DNA of 64,000 nt, from NCBI RefSeq assembly GCF_001296025.1, contig NZ_LJHV01000008.1, positions 372,001 through 436,000 of the forward strand, given 5' to 3'. Under the pieces are notes generated by a model, which had not been told where the DNA came from, did no database searches, and worked only from the letters and a program-made list of their open reading frames with translations. This stretch comes from Porphyrobacter sp. AAP60 (GTDB lineage Bacteria; Pseudomonadota; Alphaproteobacteria; Sphingomonadales; Sphingomonadaceae). Both the position numbers and the translations under genes were made by a program. Shown in pieces: positions 53,224 to 63,001 of this stretch. Numbering within the stretch: position 1 is the first letter of the stretch; each line of letters starts with the position of its first letter.

Positions 53224-53795
53224 AGCGCGGCGGCGACAGCCTCTGCATGGTGTTTCGCGTTTTCCGCATAATGCGCAACGCCCATGCGCATTCCGGCAAT
53301 CGCGGCGTCGTTCAGATCCTTCAGCTTCACCGCAGGCCGCCCCGCCCATAACTCGCGCGCGCCCATCACCTTGCGCTCGGTCAGCATCGCCCCTGCTGCC
53401 AGCATCGCATCGCTGGCGATCACCGCCTTGTTCATCACAATCGCGCCGAGGCCGACAAAGCCGCGATCATGGATCGTGCAGCCGTGTACCATCGCCATGT
53501 GGCCGATCAGCACATCATCGCCGATCACCAGCGGGCACCCGTCAGGATCGCCGGGGCGCGGCGGATCGCAGTGGAGGATGCTGCCATCCTGCACATTGGT
53601 GCGTTCCCCGATGCGGATCGAAAACACATCGGCGCGCAGCACGCAATTGTACCAGATCGAGGAACCCGCCCCGATCACCACATCGCCGATGATCGTGCAG
53701 CCGGGTGCGATGAAGGCGGTTTCGTGGATCCGCGGCGTCTTGCCGTGGATCGGGATGATGTTGACGCCGGGTCTTTCGCCCATTTTGTGGTTCAT
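53220..53795 (-). CDS. Gamma-carbonic anhydrase family protein
   Basis: A 191-aa left-handed beta-helix trimer-type protein. Hexapeptide-like turns (IGDVVIGAGSSIWYNCVLRAD, VIGDDVLIGHMAMVHGCTI) and the zinc histidines (ILHCDP, GHMAMVHG) are visible. It could hydrate CO2 or act as a small acyltransferase-like protein. ATG 53795 overlaps the stop of the upstream GNAT by 4 bases, with GAG-rich site upstream. It is the last gene of the hemB run. Confidence 0.88.
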   Translation of the reverse strand: MNHKMGERPGVNIIPIHGKTPRIHETAFIAPGCTIIGDVVIGAGSSIWYNCVLRADVFSIRIGERTNVQDGSILHCDPPRPGDPDGCPLVIGDDVLIGHMAMVHGCTIHDRGFVGLGAIVMNKAVIASDAMLAAGAMLTERKVMGARELWAGRPAVKLKDLNDAAIAGMRMGVAHYAENAKHHAEAVAAAL

Positions 53796-54352
53796 TGCTG
53801 GCTCTCCCATTCTTCGCGCGTGATCGCGTACTGGATAATCGGTTCGGGGTCAGCCGGATCGCTGAAATCGAGGTCTTCGCGGCGTTCCATGCCAAGCTTT
53901 TCCATCAATCGCCAACTGCCCACGTTGGGCTGGCAGGTCAGCGCGACCAGATGCGGCGCGGCGTGGACGGCGAAGCCCCAGTCCACCACAGCCCGCATCG
54001 CTTCTACCGCATAGCCCATCCGCCAGCGATCCTCGCGCACCAGCCAGCCGATTTCGAAATCCTGCGGGTTGGGCGCGAGCGGGTGGGCGACTTTGCGCAG
54101 CCCGCAATGGGCGACGATTTCGCGGCTCTCGCGTTCTTCGGCGAGCATGAAACCGTAACCATGCGCGGCAAAACTGGCGCGCGCGGCGGCGTGCTTGGCC
54201 GCGATCACGGCGCGTGGCTGCACCCCGCCCAGATGCCGCATCACCGCAGGCGTGTTGAGCAGCGTCATGTGCGCATCAAGGTCGCCATCGCCGATCTGCC
54301 GCAGCACCAGCCGCTGCGTGGTGAGCACCGCCGCCGTCATGCCGCCTGCCAT
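53792..54352 (-). CDS. GNAT family N-acetyltransferase (RimJ-type)
   Basis: A 186-aa acetyltransferase. LTTQRLVLRQIGDGDL at the start, then IGWLVREDRWRMGYAVEAMRA (acetyl-CoA loop) and NVGSWRLMEKLGMERREDL are RimJ/RimL-type features. Its substrate, perhaps a small molecule or N-terminus, is unknown. It is a clear paralogue of the GNAT at 56671, sharing the SW-LM-x-x-LGMERREDLDF segment. Start at 54352 or internal Met at 54340. It lies 62 bases after the spermidine-synthase-like gene and overlaps the carbonic anhydrase gene. Confidence 0.85.
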   Translation of the reverse strand: MAGGMTAAVLTTQRLVLRQIGDGDLDAHMTLLNTPAVMRHLGGVQPRAVIAAKHAAARASFAAHGYGFMLAEERESREIVAHCGLRKVAHPLAPNPQDFEIGWLVREDRWRMGYAVEAMRAVVDWGFAVHAAPHLVALTCQPNVGSWRLMEKLGMERREDLDFSDPADPEPIIQYAITREEWESQQ

Positions 54353-54414
54353 GCACCACGGCAGGGTCGCGGGTTTCCGGAGAGTTTGATCATGTCGAAG
54401 CCCTGGATTGCGTT

Positions 54415-56652
54415 TCAGTCGACCAGTTCATGCCAGCGAAACTGCGGCAAAGTCGATGCATATTGATCGCTCCACACCGATGGCGCCGGCGCGACAGGCT
54501 TGCGCCATGTTGCGGGCGGGCTGTCTTGGGTGATCGCTGTCAGCGTGGTCTCCTGCGGTGCCATCACCACCCACACCGAATAGGTCAGCATCGAAGCGGT
54601 GTCCGGCGCATCGGCGCGCACGGCAGCGAACAGCCCGGCATCTTGCGCCAGTGCCGCCAGCACCGGTTCGAGATTGAAGAAGCGGTTGGAAATGTGGATC
54701 GCAATCGCCCCGCCATCCGTGATCGAGCGGCGATAGGTCTGCAGGGCTTCGCGGGTCAGCAGGTGCAGCGGGATCGAATCCGACGAGAATGCGTCCACCA
54801 CAAGCACATCATATTGTCCGGCGGGCTCGCGTTCCAGCGCCAGCCGGGCATCGCCGATCACGGTTTCGCTATCCGGCGCGCAATCGGCGAGGAAGGTGAA
54901 CTTGCCCGCGGCCGAAAAATCGAGGATCGCCGGGTCGATTTCATAGAAGCGATAGGTCTGATCAGGCTCGCGGTAACAGGCGAGCGTGCCTGTCCCCAAA
55001 CCCACAACGCCAATGTCGGCGCCTTTGCCCATCACCTGCGATGTGCGGGCCAACAGCAGGCCGACCCCGGAATTGCGGCCATAATAGGCGGTCGGCTCGC
55101 GCCGCTTTTCGGGATGGAGGAATTGCCGCCCGTGATCGGTCGTGCCGCTCGCCAGAATGCGCAGGCCCAGCGCCGTGTTCGTGATGACGTTATAGACACC
55201 GAAATAACTGCGCACCCGTTCGCCGTGGGCATAGGTGCGGCCGTGTCCGACAAGACTGGTGGCCACCATCATGCAGCAGAACACTGCCACAAAGGCGAAG
55301 CGGTTGAAGGCCAGCACCAGCGCGATCGCAGCCAGCCCGCCATACAGCACGATCGCCCACAGCCCGACATCGCCCAGCGTGGCATAGAACAACAGCCACC
55401 CCAGCACGAAGGCAAGCAGCAGCCCGGCGCCGAGCAGCACAATCCGCATCGTGCCACCGGAAACAATCCGCGCCTGCCATGTGGCAAACCAGCGCAGCGG
55501 GATCAGCGCCGCTGCGGCGAGCACCAGCAGCGGATGTTCCCACACCCAGTCGAACAGCAGCGGTGCAAGCAGCGCCGTAAACAGTCCGCCAAGCACTCCG
55601 CCCGCCGACATCACGAGGTAGAACAGCGTCAGGCGCGAAGGATCGGGCCGCAATTCGTACATCCGGCTGTGCAGCGCGACCGCAATGACGAACAATAGCG
55701 CCACCGAAGCCGCCAGCAGCCACAGACCGCCGCCCGATTGCGAAACCATGGCCATTCCGCCCGCCAGTAGCACCACGACCGGCGCGGCGCGGGTGATCAT
55801 TCGCGCCAGCCAGCGCTGCTGCGCAAAGGCCACGCTGAAGCTGAGCAGATACAACCCCAGCGGGATCACCCACAGCAGCGGCATGGCAAAGATATCGGTT
55901 GTCAGATGCGTGGTGGTCGACAGCATCAGGCCCGAAGGCACCGCTGCCAGCGCCAGCCACAGCACAATGCGCCGCCAGCCGACCGGATCGGCGGTGTTGG
56001 CGGGTTCCGCCTCACCATGTGCGGTGCCCTGCGCGGCGCCCTGTGTCTCACCATGCCAGCGCGCTGCGGCCACCAGCAGCAGCAACAGCAGCATCGCGCC
56101 GTAACCGAGGCTCCAGACGAGGCTTTGCTGGACCAGCGGCAAAAGCGGCTCGATCAGCAGCGGGTAACTCAGCAACCCGGCAAAGCTGCCGAGGTTCGAA
56201 GCGGCATAGAGCGGGTAAGGATCGCCCGCGTCAGGATCAGCCGAATACCAGCGCTGGATCAGCGGGGCCTGCGCGGAAATCAGGAAGAACACCGGGCCAA
56301 CCGATGCAAACAGCAGGGCGGGCACCCAGAACACTTCCAGACCTGCGCCAAAGCCGGGCAAATCGGCCAGCGCCAGCGGCAAAGTAAGCGCGGCGAGCAA
56401 GAGCAGCCCGATGTGCAGCATCAACTGACGCCGCAACGCCAGTCTGCCAATCAGGTGGGCATAGGCGTATCCGCCAAGCAGCAGCGCCTGATATACCAGC
56501 ATCGCGCTGTTCCAGACATTCGGCGTGCCCCCCAGCCGCGGCAAGGCGAGCCGCGCCATCAGCGGTTGCACCAGAAACAACAGGAAACTGCCCGCCAGAA
56601 TGGCCGCAACGAACAGCGAGCGGCGGGGGGAGGTCATTATCGGTCGGTCCAT
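54415..56652 (-). CDS. Spermidine-synthase-like multipass membrane protein
   Basis: A 745-aa protein. Residues about 10-480 contain about 12 or more hydrophobic segments resembling an MFS-like transporter domain, and the last 250 residues are a spermidine synthase-like (Rossmann, methyltransferase-fold) domain with VGLGTGTLACY, YEIDPAILDF, IGDARLALE and VLVVDAFSSDSIPLHL. Similar fusions occur widely, but the function is unproven. ATG 56652 or ATG 56637 start. It follows the first GNAT after 18 bases. Confidence 0.88.
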   Translation of the reverse strand: MDRPIMTSPRRSLFVAAILAGSFLLFLVQPLMARLALPRLGGTPNVWNSAMLVYQALLLGGYAYAHLIGRLALRRQLMLHIGLLLLAALTLPLALADLPGFGAGLEVFWVPALLFASVGPVFFLISAQAPLIQRWYSADPDAGDPYPLYAASNLGSFAGLLSYPLLIEPLLPLVQQSLVWSLGYGAMLLLLLLVAAARWHGETQGAAQGTAHGEAEPANTADPVGWRRIVLWLALAAVPSGLMLSTTTHLTTDIFAMPLLWVIPLGLYLLSFSVAFAQQRWLARMITRAAPVVVLLAGGMAMVSQSGGGLWLLAASVALLFVIAVALHSRMYELRPDPSRLTLFYLVMSAGGVLGGLFTALLAPLLFDWVWEHPLLVLAAAALIPLRWFATWQARIVSGGTMRIVLLGAGLLLAFVLGWLLFYATLGDVGLWAIVLYGGLAAIALVLAFNRFAFVAVFCCMMVATSLVGHGRTYAHGERVRSYFGVYNVITNTALGLRILASGTTDHGRQFLHPEKRREPTAYYGRNSGVGLLLARTSQVMGKGADIGVVGLGTGTLACYREPDQTYRFYEIDPAILDFSAAGKFTFLADCAPDSETVIGDARLALEREPAGQYDVLVVDAFSSDSIPLHLLTREALQTYRRSITDGGAIAIHISNRFFNLEPVLAALAQDAGLFAAVRADAPDTASMLTYSVWVVMAPQETTLTAITQDSPPATWRKPVAPAPSVWSDQYASTLPQFRWHELVD

Positions 56653-56670
56653 AAGGGGCTATCGTCCGGC

Positions 56671-57267
56671 CTATCGCCCGGCAGCCCCTGCTTTCTGCCA
56701 AATCTGGCGGGCGATGGAATAGGCGATGATGCGCGGGTTTTCGGGATCGAAATCGGCGCTGTCGAAATCCAGATCCTCGCGCCGCTCCATCCCCAGCCGC
56801 AGCATCAGGCCCCAGCTGCCGGTATTGCCCTGCACCGTCAGCGCGATCACCTCGTCCGCATCGAACTGGTCGAAGGCGAGATCGAGCGCCGCGGCGGCGG
56901 CTTCTTTGGCGTAACCCTTTCCCCAGGCATCTTCGCGCAGCCGCCAGCCGACCTCCATCATTCCCTGCGGCCCGCCCGGCTGGTTGGAGCGTTTCAGCCC
57001 GCAAAAACCGAGCAGCGCGCCGTCCTCGCAGCGCTCGACCACCCAGAAGGTATGGCCGTGATCGCGCTGATAAGCTTCCAGCCGCGACCGGGCGGCTGTG
57101 CGGGTGGCATCATCTGCCACACCGCCCAGCCAGCGCATGACAGCAGGCGTGTTGGTGGTGCGCCAGAACTCCGGCCAGTCATCCTCGCGCCAATCGCGCA
57201 AGGCAAGGCGAGCGGTTTCGTGTCGGAACTCCGCCAAGGCTTCAGCCGCCGAGCAGGCGGGCGACAT
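56671..57267 (-). CDS. GNAT family N-acetyltransferase
   Basis: A 198-aa acetyltransferase of the RimJ type: LALRDWREDDW, EVGWRLREDAWGKGYAKEAAAAA (acetyl-CoA loop) and GSWGLMLRLGMERREDLDF. Paralogous to the GNAT at 53792; together they bracket the spermidine-synthase-like gene. Its 5' end overlaps the hemB 3' end by 26 bases, so translation may be coupled. The start at ATG 57267 lacks a clear ribosome site. Confidence 0.85.
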   Translation of the reverse strand: MSPACSAAEALAEFRHETARLALRDWREDDWPEFWRTTNTPAVMRWLGGVADDATRTAARSRLEAYQRDHGHTFWVVERCEDGALLGFCGLKRSNQPGGPQGMMEVGWRLREDAWGKGYAKEAAAAALDLAFDQFDADEVIALTVQGNTGSWGLMLRLGMERREDLDFDSADFDPENPRIIAYSIARQIWQKAGAAGR

Positions 57268-58237
57268 GCGCGGCGTGATAGGTCAGGATACCGCTGCACC
57301 CGGCACGTTTGAAGGCGATCAGCTTTTCCAGCACCAGCGCATCGCGATCCCCGATCCCGGCCGCCTGCGCGGCTTCGATCATCGCGTATTCGCCGCTCAC
57401 CTGATAGGCGAACACCGGCACATCGAAGCGTTGCTTCACGCGGTAGATAATATCGAGATAGGCAAGGCCCGGCTTCACCATCACGCTATCGGCACCCTCG
57501 GCAATGTCGAGCGCGACTTCGCGCAGCGCCTCGTCGCCATTTGCCGGGTCCATCTGGTAGGTTTTCTTGTCGCCCTTCAGCAAGCCTCCGCTGCCCACCG
57601 CATCGCGGAACGGGCCATAGAAGGCGCTGGCATATTTCGCAGCGTAGGACATGATCTGCACATTGGCATGGCCGTGCATTTCCAGCGCACGGCGGATCGC
57701 GTGGATGCGGCCGTCCATCATGTCGCTGGGCGCAATGATATCCGCCCCCGCATCGGCCTGATTGACCGCCTGATCGACCAGCGCGGCGACCGTATCGTCG
57801 TTCACCACGTAGCCTGCATCATTCACCAGCCCGTCCTGCCCGTGAGAGGTATAGGGATCGAGCGCCACATCGGTCAGCACGCCGATGCTGTCGCCGCAGG
57901 CATCCTTGATCGCGCGGATCGCCTGGCACATCAGGTTATCGGGATTATGCGCCTCTGCCCCGTCATCGCTGCGAAGCTCGCGCGGGGTGTTGGGGAACAG
58001 CGCGACCACCGGAATGCCCAGCGCCGCTGCCTCTTTCGCCCGTGCCACAATACCATCGACCGACCAGCGCGACACGCCCGGCAAAGTCGCGATCGGTTCT
58101 TCCACGCCCTTTCCGGCGGTCACGAACAGCGGCCAGATCAGATCGGCGGGGGTGAGGATGGTCTCGCGGTGCAGCGCGCGGCTCCAGCCGGTGGCGCGGC
58201 TGCGGCGTAGGCGGGTGTTGGGATAGCTTCCGGTCAT
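57242..58237 (-). CDS. hemB: Delta-aminolevulinic acid dehydratase (porphobilinogen synthase)
   Basis: A 331-aa enzyme joining two 5-aminolevulinates into porphobilinogen in heme synthesis. Motifs: PLFVTAGKG, DVALDPYTSHGQDG, the Schiff-base lysine region SYAAKYASAFYGPFRDA and a second VMVKPGLAYLD. The DPYTSHGQDG segment lacks the Zn-binding cysteine cluster, so it is probably the Mg2+-type found in many alphaproteobacteria. ATG 58237 was chosen; the upstream frame adds 7 residues. It lies 45 bases after the M23 gene and overlaps the GNAT gene downstream. Confidence 0.96.
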   Translation of the reverse strand: MTGSYPNTRLRRSRATGWSRALHRETILTPADLIWPLFVTAGKGVEEPIATLPGVSRWSVDGIVARAKEAAALGIPVVALFPNTPRELRSDDGAEAHNPDNLMCQAIRAIKDACGDSIGVLTDVALDPYTSHGQDGLVNDAGYVVNDDTVAALVDQAVNQADAGADIIAPSDMMDGRIHAIRRALEMHGHANVQIMSYAAKYASAFYGPFRDAVGSGGLLKGDKKTYQMDPANGDEALREVALDIAEGADSVMVKPGLAYLDIIYRVKQRFDVPVFAYQVSGEYAMIEAAQAAGIGDRDALVLEKLIAFKRAGCSGILTYHAAHVARLLGG

Positions 58238-58282
58238 GGGGGCAAGGCTTACGCCCAATCGCGCGGGCGCGACAAGTCTTCG

Positions 58283-60049
58283 TTACAGCTTGCCCGCAGC
58301 AACGCTGGCCGTGGCCGGTTTGGCCGCGATGTCGATCTTCTCGATCTCGCGCACGGGTTCCCTGATCTCGTTCGGCAGCGGGGCGAGATCCTGCAATGCG
58401 GCGCCAACCTCGATCTCTTTCAGCTTGATCAGCTGGCGGCGGAAATCCAGCAGCTGGGTGCCCGAAAGCTCGGCCCGGGTGACGAATGCGACGCTGGCGG
58501 GGTTGATCGCCCGGCCGCCGCGATACATTTCATAATGGAGGTGCGGGCCGGTCGAAAGGCCGGTCGATCCGACATAGCCGATCACCTGCCCGCGCCGCAC
58601 CTGCTGGCCTGCGCCCACCGCCATGCGGCTCATGTGGCAATAGCGGGTGGAGAGCCCGCCGCCATGCTCCAGCCGCACCGCGATGCCGCAGCCACCTGCA
58701 CGGCCCGCCGCACTCACCCGGCCATCGGACGCTGCGACAATCGGGGTGCCGTGACGCGCCTTGAAATCCATGCCCGCGTGCATCCGGGTGTAGCCAAGGA
58801 TCGGGTGGCGGCGCATCCCGTAATTCGACGAGATCGGCCCCGGCACGGGCGCCAGCAGGCCGCGACGCTGCTCGCCCACGCCCGAAGCTTCGTAGAACCG
58901 CCCGTCGCTGCCCCAGCGCATCAGCTGCGTGCGCGGCTTGCCCGCCCGGTCAACGCCTGCATACATCAGCTGGCCTGCCTGGCGTTCGCCGGTGGCGGCG
59001 CGGCGATAGCCGATGATGATATCGAATTCATCGCTCGCGCGCACTTCGCGCTCCATGTCGATCTGCGCATCGAGCGCTTTGAGATATTCCTGCACAGCAC
59101 TGGCCGGGACACCTGCCTGCCGCATCGAACGGTAAAGGCTGCTGCCCACCATGCCGCGCACCCTGAGCGGGGTATCATCGACGCGGATGATGTTACGCTT
59201 CAGCGCCAGGGGCCCGCTTGGCAGCACCGGGGTGCCATCTTCGGCGGTCTCGCCCACACCGGGCCGGACGAGTTCCAGCTGCAGATCGAACCGCGCACGG
59301 AAGGCGAGGCTGTTGAGCGGTCGCGGCTCGCCCGGTGCGGGCCGGCGGCCCAGCAGCACATCCATCTGCGTGCCCGAAGCAATCTCGCCCACCGGCAAGG
59401 CCTGACCGACCAGCGCGGCAGCGCGATCGACATCGCCCGCCGACACGCCTGCGCGGCGCAGCATCGAGGTAAAACTGTCACCCGGCGCCAGTGTCACCAC
59501 CATTGCGATCTGCGGGCGTTCCGGCGCGCTTTTGAGCGGGATTACCGCCTCGGTCGGCCCCATGCGGCGGCCCGAATCCGCGCCCAGTGCCAGCGGCAGG
59601 ATCATCTGGCTGCGCAATTCGCTGTCGATCGCTTCGCCCTGCGGCATCGCGGGGCGCGCTTCGAGCGGGGTCAGGTCAGGCCAGAAAGCCAGCGCCAGCG
59701 CGCCCAGCGCCACCAGCGTTCCCAATCCGCGAAACCAGCGGCGGCTGCCGATGTTCTCGGCCAGATCAGGCGCCAGATCGAGCGCGTCGAACCGGCGCGA
59801 GACGCCAAGACGCCACTTGTCATAGCGTTCACCCACCCCGTTGATCCGCGCAACCATCCGGCGCTTTGCCTTTTGCGCCGGTGTCGGCGGGGCCAAGGCC
59901 CTGGCATTGCGGAAATAGGGCAGCAGGTCGCGCGCGGTTTCGGGATTGATCGGCACCAGCGCATTGGCACTCTCGCCCGCACGCGGTTCCGCATCAGAGC
60001 CGCTTTCCGGCTCCGGCAGATCGTTCAGGTTGCGCGCATGGTCCAACAT
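58283..60049 (-). CDS. M23 family metallopeptidase, large form
   Basis: A 588-aa murein endopeptidase. An N-terminal Arg/Ala-rich cytoplasmic part and one transmembrane segment (about 108-126) are followed by two LysM/OapA-like regions and a C-terminal LytM domain (about 410-520). The zinc site is intact: RMHAGMDFKA, and GPHLHYEM with the preceding YCHMS. It is therefore probably active in the periplasm. ATG 60049 has GAGG 5 bases upstream; TTG 60052 is the alternative. It is divergent from the Suv3-like helicase gene. hemB follows on the same strand. Confidence 0.9.
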   Translation of the reverse strand: MLDHARNLNDLPEPESGSDAEPRAGESANALVPINPETARDLLPYFRNARALAPPTPAQKAKRRMVARINGVGERYDKWRLGVSRRFDALDLAPDLAENIGSRRWFRGLGTLVALGALALAFWPDLTPLEARPAMPQGEAIDSELRSQMILPLALGADSGRRMGPTEAVIPLKSAPERPQIAMVVTLAPGDSFTSMLRRAGVSAGDVDRAAALVGQALPVGEIASGTQMDVLLGRRPAPGEPRPLNSLAFRARFDLQLELVRPGVGETAEDGTPVLPSGPLALKRNIIRVDDTPLRVRGMVGSSLYRSMRQAGVPASAVQEYLKALDAQIDMEREVRASDEFDIIIGYRRAATGERQAGQLMYAGVDRAGKPRTQLMRWGSDGRFYEASGVGEQRRGLLAPVPGPISSNYGMRRHPILGYTRMHAGMDFKARHGTPIVAASDGRVSAAGRAGGCGIAVRLEHGGGLSTRYCHMSRMAVGAGQQVRRGQVIGYVGSTGLSTGPHLHYEMYRGGRAINPASVAFVTRAELSGTQLLDFRRQLIKLKEIEVGAALQDLAPLPNEIREPVREIEKIDIAAKPATASVAAGKL

Positions 60050-60187
60050 CAATGCCTCGAAAGCGGCGCCCGTATGTTGCGAGGCTCACTGTCACACAAG
60101 GCCACCCCTTGTCGCATTTTGATGCCAGAACAAAGTAAATCCGGCGTTAACCAGCGACCAGCCGCACTGCGGATGCGATAAGGTGTT

Positions 60188-63001
60188 GTGCGTAGGTGGC
60201 AGCACGCCGGACCGCCGCCCTTGCCCGCTGCCCGCAAGCCTGACAGAACCCTGAAAGTCGTGAACAAGCCCCTTTCCCCCCGCCCCGGCGATGACAGCCG
60301 CGTGCGCGCCGTGCTTGGGCCGACCAACACCGGCAAGACCCACCTGGCGATCGAGCGCATGTGCGGCCATTCCAGCGGCATGATGGGCTTCCCCCTGCGG
60401 CTGCTGGCGCGCGAGGTTTATGACCGCGTGCGCGCCATCAAGGGGGACAAGCAGGTCGCGCTGATCACCGGCGAGGAGCGGATCGAGCCGCCGGATGCGC
60501 GCTATTTCCTGTGCACCGCCGAAGCCATGCCGCGCACCGTCGGCGAGGTCGCCTTTGTGGCAATCGACGAAGCGCAGCTGGGCGCAGACCCCGAACGCGG
60601 GCATATCTTCACCGATCGCCTGCTGCACGCGCGCGGGCGGGAGGAAACGATGATCCTCGGCTCCGCATCGCTGGAACCGATGGTCAGGGCGCTGATACCC
60701 AAGGCCGAAATCACCAGCCGCCCGCGCTTTTCCACCCTCAGCCATGCAGGCATCTGCAAACTTTCGCGCCTGCCCAAACGCAGCGCGGTGGTCGCCTTCA
60801 GTATCGAACAGGTTTACGCCATGGCCGAAGCGCTGCGGCGGTTTCGCGGCGGCGCGGCGGTGGTGATGGGCGCGCTCTCGCCCGAAACCCGCAACAAGCA
60901 GGTCGAACTGTTCCAGTCGGGCGAGGTCGATTACATCGTGGCCACCGATGCCATCGGCATGGGGTTGAACCTTGATCTCGATCATGTCGCCTTTGCTGCG
61001 CTGTCGAAATATGATGGCAGGCGCAAACGGCGGCTGACCCCGGCGGAAATGGCGCAGATCGCGGGGCGTGCCGGGCGGCACCAGCGCGATGGCACCTTCG
61101 GCACGCTGTCTGGCATGAGCACGGCGAGCCAGCAGGGTGAACCGCTCGCCTTCACCGATGAAGAAGTCTACGCGATCGAGGAACACAAGTTCGCGCCGCT
61201 GACGCATCTGTTCTGGCGCGATGCCACACCGCGGTTCGATAGCCTGCGCACGCTGATCGCCGATCTGGAAGCGCGGCCTGCCGAAACCGTGCTGCGCGGC
61301 GCGCCCGAAGCGATCGACATGGCGGTGCTGCGGCGGCTTTCGGAAGATTCGCTCGGGCAATCGGTGCGCGGGGCGGGATCGGTGCGGCGCTTCTGGGAGG
61401 CGTGTTCGCTCCCCGATTTCCGCAATCTGGGCGTGGAACAGCACGCAAGGTTTATCGCGCGGCTGTGGCAGGACCTGGGTCAGGGTTATATCGGCGCGGA
61501 TTTCGTCGCTGCGCGCATCGCGGAACTTGACCGGATGCAGGGCGACATCGACACGCTGCAAGGGCGAATCGCGGCGATTCGCAGCTGGGCTTATATCTGC
61601 CAGCGGCCTGATTGGGTGCTGGCTCGAGACGAAATGGCGGCGCGGGCTCGCGCGGTCGAGGCGAAGCTTTCGGATGCGCTGCACGCGCGGCTGACCGAAA
61701 GATTCGTGAACCGAAGGACGACACTCTTGATGAAATCGCTGGGGCAGGATGCAAGCGCGCTGCCCGTCACACTCGAACCCGATGGCCAGTTGACGGTCGA
61801 GGGAGAAACCATCGGGCGGCTTGAGGGCTTCCGCTTCCATGTCGATCCCGATGCCGGCGTGGCTGATCGGCGGATGCTGCTGGCGGCCGGCGAAAAGGCG
61901 CTGCCCGCGCTGCTGGAGAAGCGTGCGGATTGGCTGCTGGGTGAAGGGCTGGCCGAACTGGAGATCAGCGGCGGCGCGATTCGCTGGCGTGGTCAGGGTG
62001 GCGGCCGCGCGCTGGCGGATATCACCTTCCCCGGCCACCCCTTCGGTGCGCCCAAACTCGCCCTGACCCGCGATGTGGTGCTGCTTTCGGAAAGTGCCAA
62101 GGCAAAGCTGGAGGCGGGCCTTGCCGCATGGCTCGACAAGCAGCTTGAACCGCTTGATCCCTTGCGCAAGCTGGCAGAGGCCGCACGCGATCCCGAGGCG
62201 GGGTCGCAGGCACGCGCGCTGGTGATCACCCTGATCGATGCACGCGGGGTGATTTCGCGCGAGGAAGCGGGTCTGGAGCACCTGCCCAAGGAAATGCGCC
62301 CCTATCTGCGCAAGCTGGGGATCACCTTTGGCGCGCTTGATATTTTCGCGGCCCCGCTGCTCAAGCCCGCGCCGCGCCGGTTGCTGCACGCGCTGGGGCT
62401 GGATACGCGCCCGCTTCAGGACGCGATGCTGCCGGTGCTGGCGGAAGGCAGCTGGGCCAAGGGGCGTCTGCCCGCCGGATACCGCTTTGCCGGGTCACAG
62501 GCGATCCGCGTCGATCTGGCCGAAAAGATCCTGCGCGCCGCCTTCGATTCCCGCGCCGTGGTGACAGCGGCCAAGCCGAAGGAGCGCAATCTCCCCTTCC
62601 GGCTCGATCTGGCGCTGGCAGTGTCGATCGGGCTGGAGGCGGAGAACGCCCGCCGCCTGCTCGGCAGTGCTGGCTTTCGCTGCGATCGTGCCCGCGTGCT
62701 GCCCGAAGGCGCGCAAGGCGCCCCCGCGCCCGATCGCTGGCACTGGCGCCCGCGCCGTCCGGACGAGAAGGGCGATAATGGGCGCGATCAAAGGCCTGCC
62801 CGCCGCAAGGGGCAGGACAGGTCGCAAGCCAAAAACCATCCAGCCAAGGGCAAGCTGGCCAACAGCAGGCAGCAGGGGGATGACAGGCGCGGCCAGCGCC
62901 CCGCCAGACCCGTCCAGACCCCCGCCAGGCCCCCGGTTGATACCGGCCCGGCCCGCGCTGGCGGCGCTTTCGACAAGTTGGCGGACCTGCTGAAAGGATG
63001 A
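60188..63001 (+). CDS. DEAD/DEAH-box RNA helicase, Suv3-like
   Basis: A 937-aa helicase similar to mitochondrial Suv3. Motifs: Walker A GPTNTGKTHLA (about residues 43-53), VAIDEAQLG as a DEAQ-type motif II, LGSAS (motif III), ATDAIGMGLNLDLD and IAGRAGRHQRDG. The last 90 residues are a very basic Arg/Lys/Gln/Pro-rich tail. It probably unwinds structured RNA. GTG 60188 or GTG 60260 starts are possible. It overlaps the S4 protein gene by 4 bases, so translation is coupled, and the S4-FdxA order that follows is conserved in alphaproteobacteria. Confidence 0.88.
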   Translation: MRRWQHAGPPPLPAARKPDRTLKVVNKPLSPRPGDDSRVRAVLGPTNTGKTHLAIERMCGHSSGMMGFPLRLLAREVYDRVRAIKGDKQVALITGEERIEPPDARYFLCTAEAMPRTVGEVAFVAIDEAQLGADPERGHIFTDRLLHARGREETMILGSASLEPMVRALIPKAEITSRPRFSTLSHAGICKLSRLPKRSAVVAFSIEQVYAMAEALRRFRGGAAVVMGALSPETRNKQVELFQSGEVDYIVATDAIGMGLNLDLDHVAFAALSKYDGRRKRRLTPAEMAQIAGRAGRHQRDGTFGTLSGMSTASQQGEPLAFTDEEVYAIEEHKFAPLTHLFWRDATPRFDSLRTLIADLEARPAETVLRGAPEAIDMAVLRRLSEDSLGQSVRGAGSVRRFWEACSLPDFRNLGVEQHARFIARLWQDLGQGYIGADFVAARIAELDRMQGDIDTLQGRIAAIRSWAYICQRPDWVLARDEMAARARAVEAKLSDALHARLTERFVNRRTTLLMKSLGQDASALPVTLEPDGQLTVEGETIGRLEGFRFHVDPDAGVADRRMLLAAGEKALPALLEKRADWLLGEGLAELEISGGAIRWRGQGGGRALADITFPGHPFGAPKLALTRDVVLLSESAKAKLEAGLAAWLDKQLEPLDPLRKLAEAARDPEAGSQARALVITLIDARGVISREEAGLEHLPKEMRPYLRKLGITFGALDIFAAPLLKPAPRRLLHALGLDTRPLQDAMLPVLAEGSWAKGRLPAGYRFAGSQAIRVDLAEKILRAAFDSRAVVTAAKPKERNLPFRLDLALAVSIGLEAENARRLLGSAGFRCDRARVLPEGAQGAPAPDRWHWRPRRPDEKGDNGRDQRPARRKGQDRSQAKNHPAKGKLANSRQQGDDRRGQRPARPVQTPARPPVDTGPARAGGAFDKLADLLKG

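Noticed and set aside
58535..60181. 548-codon plus-strand open frame antisense to the M23 gene
   Set aside because: Shadow with Arg/His-rich translation and no domains.
60092..62389. 765-codon minus-strand open frame antisense to the Suv3-like helicase
   Set aside because: Shadow of the helicase; no recognisable domain and atypical composition.
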